From Skeletonema tropicum (taxonomy: Eukaryota; Bacillariophyta; Thalassiosirophyceae; Thalassiosirales; Thalassiosiraceae): a stretch of DNA of 64,000 bases. This document shows positions 57,787 to 64,000 of the stretch, one piece after another; the stretch's first letter is position 1; each line of letters begins with the position of its first letter. The notes below the pieces were generated by a model. It was not told where the DNA came from and made no database searches. It worked only from the letters and a program-made list of their open reading frames with translations. The DNA lies in the NCBI GenBank assembly GCA_037178625.1, contig CM074147.1, forward strand, positions 682,001-746,000, read 5' to 3'. A program made the position numbers and the translations under genes.

Positions 57787-57857
57787 CTACGTCGGCGTTT
57801 TTCATAGAGGGTTTCGTTGCAATATTTTTAGTTCAAAAATAAAAAACGCCGACGTAG
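57787..57857. repeat. Perfect hairpin, 16-bp stem
   Basis: ctacgtcggcgttttt at 57787-57802 pairs with its exact complement at 57842-57857, with a 39-base loop. Confidence 0.88.
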
Positions 57858-59594
57858 ATATCTGAAAGGAAGACGGGGCATTCACGTGGGCATTATCACC
57901 CACAACTTCAGCAGTGTCGAGAACGAATCGTCGATGTACTCCATCTTGTTCAAGAGCTCCACACAGTTGGCAGAACCATATAAAGATGCATTCTTTCAAA
58001 CTGCCTTTGTATAGTATCTCAAATCATCTGTGAATCCGTGAGTTACCGTACTTCTTTAACTCCGTGGTCGGCCGATGCGGACTGGTACTATCGACACGCC
58101 CTACACCCTATATCCTCCTTTGCAATGAATGTTGCGAAAGTCACAAATGGAGCATCTTCTGTCTCATGTGCCGAAGAATGATGGAGTGATGAAAGCCTCA
58201 AAATATTGATGCTAAGACATGGCTGACAGGAAACTACGAAATCAAAAGGAATGATTTAGTGAAGTATTTGAATGGCGTCGAACGCATCATGCTTCCTGAG
58301 TCAAAAGATTCAGATCAATGATCTTATTTCGTATCAGCAGATAAAAGCGACGAGGAGAAGTTGTGACGGAGACGCTACAAATTAATCTTTATCCAACACC
58401 CTGTCTCATTCAACAACAAACACCGAACCGCACAACGTAGACTATTTTATGATGCCATGATGAGAACTGATCTCTTTATCACACTATCCTTCGATATAGA
58501 TAGTGATTTATTGATGCATCAAGTAAATAGATAGGAGGTAATGAATTCGTTAATGTACAATGGCATTGAACACATGTTGAAGAGCTGCAATCGTCCGTGC
58601 TGCATAGTACAAGGTCGTGGTTTTAATGGTGTCAATATCACATGATGCAAAAAGCCCAGCAAATGATGAAAACCAAATAGATATGATCGAGAATATCCAT
58701 CACTATAATGGGAGGAAGATAAAATATTAGTGTCGAATCAAGCGCGGCGTTGGTATCATCGGATGACATCTTTCCAAAGCAAACACGAAGTATGAATTTA
58801 CAAGTGTTATTTTGGGTGCAAAACATTGTGACGAGACAGAGAATTCCAACCATCAGGCGGTGTTTTAGATGCGGTCGCTGGATTTTAGCATGATTCCTTA
58901 ACTGCATCGATTAGAGTGCCATCTCGTGCATCTGATGAGGACCATACCCGGACAGAGGTTTCATCAGATGATTGGACACTGGTGTTTTGGAGCAATACAG
59001 GTGAAACGCAACAGAAATGGAAAGGGCAGGGGAAGGCATTCGTACAAAAACAAGTGGGACTTCGTGCAAAGAGAAAGTAGATGTGTTTACAATCAATAAA
59101 TGCAGGACACAAGAATCATTGGCTCTAACATCCATACATAGAGTGCCCGAGCTAAGCAGTAGTAACAACCAGCGTATTGTACTTAGGTGCTCAGACAACA
59201 CAAGATATTCTTTTACCTTAAGATGGATAATGAAGCATTAGATGATTATATTGACACTGATGATATCATCGGACCATAGTAAAGAGATCAATCGAAGCTT
59301 TAATTATATCGTGTGCAGTGGCATGCATGAGAGTGCGTTTGCGTGTAGTTTGTACTAGAGAATGCAGTTCCCGCAAAATTCTACATAGGCCTACGTAGGA
59401 ATTCAAAATGTAGCGCAGTGAGGCCAGGCTACGCTACCTACAATAGGTGTATGTATGCTCGAATTCAGAATTCTACGGGCTTGTACTATTCCTACGTAGA
59501 AATGACAATTAGATCTGAAAGAGTATTAAATGACGGCCACACGCGCGGGCAAAAACATTTGTTCTGGAAAATGTAGTAGGTAAGGACAAATATC
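57858..59594. other. Stretch without a supported gene
   Basis: Only short frames. One plus-strand patch near 58963-59040 reads 'SDDWTLVFWSNTGE', weakly like a WD40 blade, but it soon stops. 59380-59505 has several palindromes around 'cctacgtagg' and flanking ATTCCTACGTAG motifs, possibly a small mobile element. Confidence 0.35.
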
Positions 59595-59905
59595 ATGTCT
59601 GCAGCATCATCACAAGTGAAGAAGATCAAGATATGCCGCAAACACTCCAGTGACGACGGCAGTCGTAGGAACAAATTGACTGTAGATTCTCAAGCACAAG
59701 CCTCCTTTCCACTTTCCCCTTTTTCTTTTACGAACAATGACTCAGCAGGACTCAGCCCACAGCTCCAGCCGATAGGGACAGGGCAAGGAAGCTAATGACA
59801 CCAACAATCTTGATGAGCAAGACCTCAAGACAGCGACGACGACGACGATGATGTACGGAGGCAATTTTGCGTTTCGAAGCCTACAATACCAATTGATGTA
59901 CACAA
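59595..59905 (+). pseudogene. Decayed r2 copy
   Basis: It begins 'MSAASSQVKKIKICRKHSSD' and follows r2 through 'KLTVDSQAQASF', then loses the frame and stops at 59793-59795. Further matches continue at DNA level ('caacaatcttgatgagcaagacctcaag'-type sequence near 59802-59830) and a piece of the r2-oxidase spacer ('ttgcgtttcgaagcctac', 59865-59882). It lies outside the composite units, on the opposite strand. Confidence 0.75.
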
Positions 59906-60291
59906 GTTTTTATACTGTACAATGTTCAGTTGTGTAGTGAAGTAATTTCTATTCCAAATTTCCACCTCTGCCAAAGCAACCAACTAGATATTATGCTGAG
60001 TGCTCTGAGCACGGTATCCGATTTCACGCTGAGCTCCCAACTACCACCTTCCTTCTTCATTATTTCCTTATGACCTTGCCTCCAACCCATTATAAGCGAA
60101 TCACATTTCGTTGACATCAATTTATTTTTATTTGCAAATTTGTTTGGTTTGATTATCTTCGAAGTCTATTGTTGTAATTACTTGTGATACAGCTCCAATT
60201 TGTGACCGCAAGTCATTTTTTGTTACACTGCAAGTAATATTCCTTGTTCATCTTGAGATCCAACTGCGCATCTACAGAGAACTTGATCAAT

Positions 60292-61086
60292 TTACTCCTC
60301 TTTTCGTCGCCTGAATACATGCACAGGATTCTTTCGCTTCTCCTTATCATCGTCATGGTACCAAAGCTCATCGACAGAGGAGACAAACCCAAACTCAGTT
60401 GCAATTTCTAATACTTTTTCCGTGGGACAAACCCAAGGATAACTGTTGATAAAGAGAAATACTCCTGACTTTTCAAGCAGCTCATTCGCGGTTTCGAATA
60501 GAGGATAAATACTCTGGGTGATGTACAAACAATCTGTGGCTATAATCACATCTTGCTTTCCGTATTGCTCTGCAAACTTGAAGGCATGATTCTTGCCCCA
60601 AATAAGTTGAGGACATGATATTGTTGCATTTGTAGATTGAAAGGTAGCTGCATCTACTGCTAATTTCAAACCATTCAGTTCTTCTGCATTGTAACGAATA
60701 TTTTTCATCACTTGATGATCACCATCGGTTATTAAAACAGAAGCTGCATCCAGAGCCATTCTACAAACCAAGCCGCATAGTCCACATCCCGCACCAAGCT
60801 CTAATACTTTCTTATTGTGCACTATATCAGAGTACCGCCTCAAATAAGTGTACATGACCTCTGATCCAGTCCAAACTGACATGCCCGTCGATTTGTCATA
60901 GTCCTTTTCTGACCGTATTTTGATTGTCGCGTTGTTGTCGATATCATATTGAATGGTTTCGTAGGCGTCGTCATCCGTCGATGATGCAAAGATATCAAAT
61001 GGATGTTGTTGGTTTTCTGCATCATCAACACTACTGTGAATATTGTACTCTCGCCAGTTGCTGTCGTCTTGACTCATGCTTGACAT
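60292..61086 (-). CDS. METTL21/FAM86-type protein methyltransferase, copy 1
   Basis: 264 residues from ATG 61086 (the frame is open to 61173; a start at 61077 fits the paralog best). SAM-binding motif I is 'VLELGAGCGLCGLVC', motif II 'SVLITDGDHQVMKNIRYN', and the post-motif 'DVIIATDCLYI' corresponds to the Dx(L/I)Y/DVVY block of family 16 protein lysine methyltransferases. 'STGMSVWTGSEVMYTYLR' matches the (T)G..vW.....L..yL entry of that family. Such enzymes methylate lysines in chaperones, translation factors or other proteins; the substrate is unknown here. It forms a head-to-tail pair with the next gene. Confidence 0.8.
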   Translation of the reverse strand: MSSMSQDDSNWREYNIHSSVDDAENQQHPFDIFASSTDDDAYETIQYDIDNNATIKIRSEKDYDKSTGMSVWTGSEVMYTYLRRYSDIVHNKKVLELGAGCGLCGLVCRMALDAASVLITDGDHQVMKNIRYNAEELNGLKLAVDAATFQSTNATISCPQLIWGKNHAFKFAEQYGKQDVIIATDCLYITQSIYPLFETANELLEKSGVFLFINSYPWVCPTEKVLEIATEFGFVSSVDELWYHDDDKEKRKNPVHVFRRRKEE

Positions 61087-61430
61087 AGTGACACTCCTCT
61101 GGTGCAAAGTGTCTATGTAATGTGTTGAACAGCTAGCACAGTATCGTTGCAGCATGCATTTTGCAAATGCCATGCATCAGTAGTGGAATGATTGGCTATC
61201 CGGAGGATTTGGGTCATTTTTGAGTCGAGTCAACTTCTCCGACAAAGCTTGGAGGGGAGCGACTGGAGACTTGAGACATACTCTCCTCTACCGACCATAG
61301 AAAATCTATCATACTTATGGCAACGACAAAGCAACTACTTGAGGAGTCGTTGCTGCATTGCTACAACTTTGATAGGTTCATAAAAAGTTGCTTTTTCTTA
61401 TAACTACTCATCATGATGTATCAAGGTATG

Positions 61431-62231
61431 TCAACTCCGCCGACGAAATACATGCACAGGAAACTTCTTCTCCTCCCTATCATCATCATCATACCAAAAC
61501 TCCTCACTTGAACATACAAATCCAAACTCATTCGCAGTACTGAGTATAGTTTCCATTGGACGAGAGCCACAAGCTGATGCACATGTATTAATAAACAGAA
61601 ACACACCCGACTTGTGGAGTAGTTCGTTGATTGTTTCAAATAATAGCGGCAAACTTTGTGGAATGTATAGACAATCTGTGGCTATGATTACATCTTGTGT
61701 TCCGTGCTGCTTTGAAAAGTTGATGGCATGATTCTTGCCCCATATGAGTTGTGGACAGGATATTGTTCTTCTTGCATCATCATCTTGTGTCGTCGAAGAG
61801 GAGGAATTATAGTTTGTAGCAGAATCTACTAAAATCAAACCATTGTTTTCTGCATTGTAACGTAAATTTGTCAATACTTGATGATCACCATCAGTCATCA
61901 ACACAGACTGTGGTTCAAGAACCATTCGACAAACCAAACCACATAGTCCACATCCCGCTCCAAGCTCTAATACTTTCTTGCCGTGTATAACATCGGGATG
62001 CTGCCGTAAGTAAGTGCACATGATCTCCGACCCCTTCCAAACTGTCGTGCCCGTCGATTTGTCATAGTCAATCTCGGACCGTATATTGATTTTTGTCGTG
62101 GTGTCGATATCATATTGAATGGTTTCGTAGGCATCCTCGGGATTGGATGATGCAAAGATATCGATTGGTTGGTCTTCATCGGCAGTGCCGTGAACGTTGT
62201 ACTCTCTCCAGGTGCTGTCGTCTTGATTCAT
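61431..62231 (-). CDS. METTL21/FAM86-type protein methyltransferase, copy 2
   Basis: 266 residues starting 'MNQDDSTWREYNVHG', closely similar to copy 1 ('STGTTVWKGSEIMCTYLRQH', 'VLELGAGCGLCGLVCRMVL', 'DVIIATDCLYIPQS'). A Ser/Asp-rich insert ('NYNSSSSTTQDDDARR') distinguishes it. The C-termini are nearly the same ('PVHVFRRR'). Clearly a tandem duplicate; about 345 bp separate the two frames, enough for a separate promoter for copy 1. Confidence 0.8.
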   Translation of the reverse strand: MNQDDSTWREYNVHGTADEDQPIDIFASSNPEDAYETIQYDIDTTTKINIRSEIDYDKSTGTTVWKGSEIMCTYLRQHPDVIHGKKVLELGAGCGLCGLVCRMVLEPQSVLMTDGDHQVLTNLRYNAENNGLILVDSATNYNSSSSTTQDDDARRTISCPQLIWGKNHAINFSKQHGTQDVIIATDCLYIPQSLPLLFETINELLHKSGVFLFINTCASACGSRPMETILSTANEFGFVCSSEEFWYDDDDREEKKFPVHVFRRRS

Positions 62232-62450
62232 CTTATGCTAGCTGTGTTTGTTGAGCGCATTAATACTGTCTCATTCGCGAAGATAATCGAACCCATCAGC
62301 CAGGTGTCGTTGGTGGCTGGCACGCTGGTGATAGTGGTGGTTGGTGATGGTGGTGAGAGCGAGGGGCGGAGGAGGGGCGGTAGGTTTGAATTGACTCGAC
62401 TAAAAGACCAGAACCAAGAACAAAAGTGAATGAAAAGAGAACCCAACTAA

Positions 62451-62585
62451 CAGGCCTTTGGATAGGGCGGGGATCTCCCCGATAAGCAAAGGTTTGGCCT
62501 GTAACTTTAGAACAAAACCGAGAGTTTCGCTAGCTGCCGGCCGTCCCCCCCCTTCGCAGGGGGGAAAATAGGGGGGAATAACCCC
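62451..62585. other. Stacked hairpins between divergent genes
   Basis: caggcctttg (62451) pairs with caaaggtttggcctg (62487-62501) around the inner stem cggggatctccccg (62469-62482). A second hairpin, ccccccttcgcagggggg, lies near 62549-62564, with ggggggaataacccccta following. They may be structured RNA or part of a small repeat. Confidence 0.4.
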
Positions 62586-62792
62586 CTACCCAAGCCGAAG
62601 GCAAAAAGAAGCAAGAATCAAAAGCTGGCAAATGAGAGCGAGCTGTTCAATACCTTCACCCTTTTACCTTCGAACTTCTGATTTCTGCCACGTGATCTCA
62701 CGTTATTCTAATCATCATCGCATTGGTACCATCACAGAGCGACCATCACAATACCTCTCAATATAATAATACGCCCACCCATCGCATCCATC

Positions 62793-63791
62793 ATGGCTCT
62801 CGCATACCCAGTCAGCAGCGTCAAAGACCTAATCGACGCATTCGCCGCCAAAGACGAATTCATCTCCGCACTCAGCTTTTACCTCCACTGTGGCAACGAC
62901 GACAATTACTACATCATGGACCCCACCGACGATTACTACGTCGCCCCCTACTGCTTCATGCTCAGTAGCACGAATAATAATAATAATAACAAACAACAAC
63001 CACGTTGGCAACAACGAAGATTTGATAATAATGATTGTAATACATCCGGATTTCTCGTCTTTTCGAGCATGGCACCCTTTGTGAAGAAGCAGGAACACGA
63101 AGACACACGCAGTTTCATTCAACGGGATGGAAATCATCAACCTCCGTACATTGATACAATTGAAAAGTTTCAAAAGTTTCTCAAATTGGATGAAATGAAT
63201 ATCTACACCTTTACACGTGATGGATGTGTTCCCACCGCAGCGGAAGTTTCGCAAGAGCTGGAGGATACGGCGATTCAAGTAGTTTGTGATTTGATGAAGT
63301 GGAAAATGCCGTACAATTGGAGGTTGAGGAAAGGTCAGGTGGAAAATTTGTTTGGTCCGGTGTTGGATTTGGCGGAGTGGGATAGTCGCCGAGGTCAGCA
63401 ACAGCATCTACAGGAACAACAACGAAATGATTATAACAACCACCAGCAGCTCCAACAGCAAGAGCATTTTCATGATGCAAAACAGCACACGACTGAAGTT
63501 GACCAAAAGACTGCAGAGGAAGAAAAGAAGGAAACAATCACACTAGACTACCTTCCATTACCTCCAGTCCATACCCCCACTCAGCAAAAGAGCGATGGTG
63601 GTAGTGGTGGATTCTTTGAAAGAAATGACGATATTTTTGGGAGCAATCATCAAACCTTCATCTCGAGGTACAACGATACCTACAACAATAGGTACAACCA
63701 CTTGGAGGATGATGATGGTAATACATTCATCTCGGCTAGTAATATGGTGTATGATGAGAATGATATCTTTGGTGACGTTGATGGCATCTAA
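62793..63791 (+). CDS. Unknown protein with Asn/Gln-rich inserts
   Basis: 332 residues. The start ATG at 62793 gives 'MALAYPVSSVKDLIDAFAAK'. Conserved-looking parts are residues 1-55 ('FYLHCGNDDNYYIMDPTDDY'), 'SGFLVFSSMAPFVKK', and 'LDEMNIYTFTRDGCVPTAAE' with 'WKMPYNWRLRKGQVENLFGP'. Between them lie Asn-rich and Gln/His-rich inserts. No domain or signal peptide is recognised. The C-terminal third is low-complexity and acidic ('YDENDIFGDVDGI'). Likely a lineage-specific cytosolic protein. Confidence 0.6.
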   Translation: MALAYPVSSVKDLIDAFAAKDEFISALSFYLHCGNDDNYYIMDPTDDYYVAPYCFMLSSTNNNNNNKQQPRWQQRRFDNNDCNTSGFLVFSSMAPFVKKQEHEDTRSFIQRDGNHQPPYIDTIEKFQKFLKLDEMNIYTFTRDGCVPTAAEVSQELEDTAIQVVCDLMKWKMPYNWRLRKGQVENLFGPVLDLAEWDSRRGQQQHLQEQQRNDYNNHQQLQQQEHFHDAKQHTTEVDQKTAEEEKKETITLDYLPLPPVHTPTQQKSDGGSGGFFERNDDIFGSNHQTFISRYNDTYNNRYNHLEDDDGNTFISASNMVYDENDIFGDVDGI

Positions 63792-64000
63792 GCAAATGCT
63801 TCTTGCTTGTGGATGCCTGTATGTTGAGACCTCAAAATTAGCGAATGTAGCACATGTTGGAGATGTGCTCTATTCACTCCGCTTTCTTTGTTTATTATTG
63901 ACAATGACTTTCTATAAATAGATATATATAATCCATTCTATGAAACGTATTCTAGAGTTAGCCCTGCTTCATTGTTTCTTTTTCCGCATACCAAGTACCA

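Noticed and set aside
58885..59241. WD40 repeat gene
   Set aside because: Only one blade-like patch is visible and frames stop on both sides.

Overview
The window is eukaryotic nuclear DNA, most likely from a diatom (centric type). The evidence is a plastid protein with an AVA|FTQP cleavage context followed by a twin-arginine lumen signal, short GT-AG introns of about 95-115 bp, secreted Cys-rich proteins of a kind seen in stramenopiles, Asn/Gln/Ser/His-rich low-complexity proteins, and abundant mobile DNA. Species cannot be fixed from sequence alone.

Region 1 (1-9260) is ordinary gene-dense host DNA: the 3' end of an Era-type GTPase gene, a DUF501 protein, a large C2-domain protein with an internal reading-frame break, a ferroportin-like metal exporter, a thylakoid-lumen protein with one intron, and RNA polymerase II subunit RPB4. 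A 2.04-kb transposon with arms of about 560-575 bp sits just upstream of RPB4 (9267-11306).

Region 2 (11602-21810) is a cluster of secreted-protein genes with near-identical signal peptides and exchangeable modules: kringle plus Cys-rich domain (-), the Cys-rich domain alone (+), and kringle-phosphodiesterase-kringle (+). A 3.9-kb hairpin-rich insertion lies in front of the last gene, bounded by nested direct repeats of 315 bp and 252 bp.

Region 3 (22006-54000) is repetitive. A satellite of about 184 bp runs for about 6.9 kb with a clear seven-monomer higher-order repeat (about 1288 bp). It is followed by three copies of a composite unit (A 28921-34237, B 37423-42755, C 47698-53985). Each unit carries fragments of a protoporphyrinogen-oxidase-like gene, two versions of an unknown open reading frame called r2 here, a retrotransposon-like open frame called r3, and a CTGTTG hexanucleotide tract. 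A non-LTR retrotransposon with a restriction-like endonuclease (34238-37422) separates A from B. An inverted-repeat element carrying a Lys-rich gene (42759-46279) and a second short satellite array separate B from C.

Region 4 (54000-60290) holds transposon remnants: a diverged relative of the 9267 element with different ends, foldback elements and a decayed r2 copy. Region 5 (60290-64000) returns to host genes: two tandem lysine-methyltransferase-like genes and one unknown low-complexity protein.

The most notable structures are the satellite higher-order repeat with its shared edge to the composite units, the r2 open frame that stays open beside decaying oxidase fragments, the hairpin-rich insertion with nested repeats, and the kringle module cluster.
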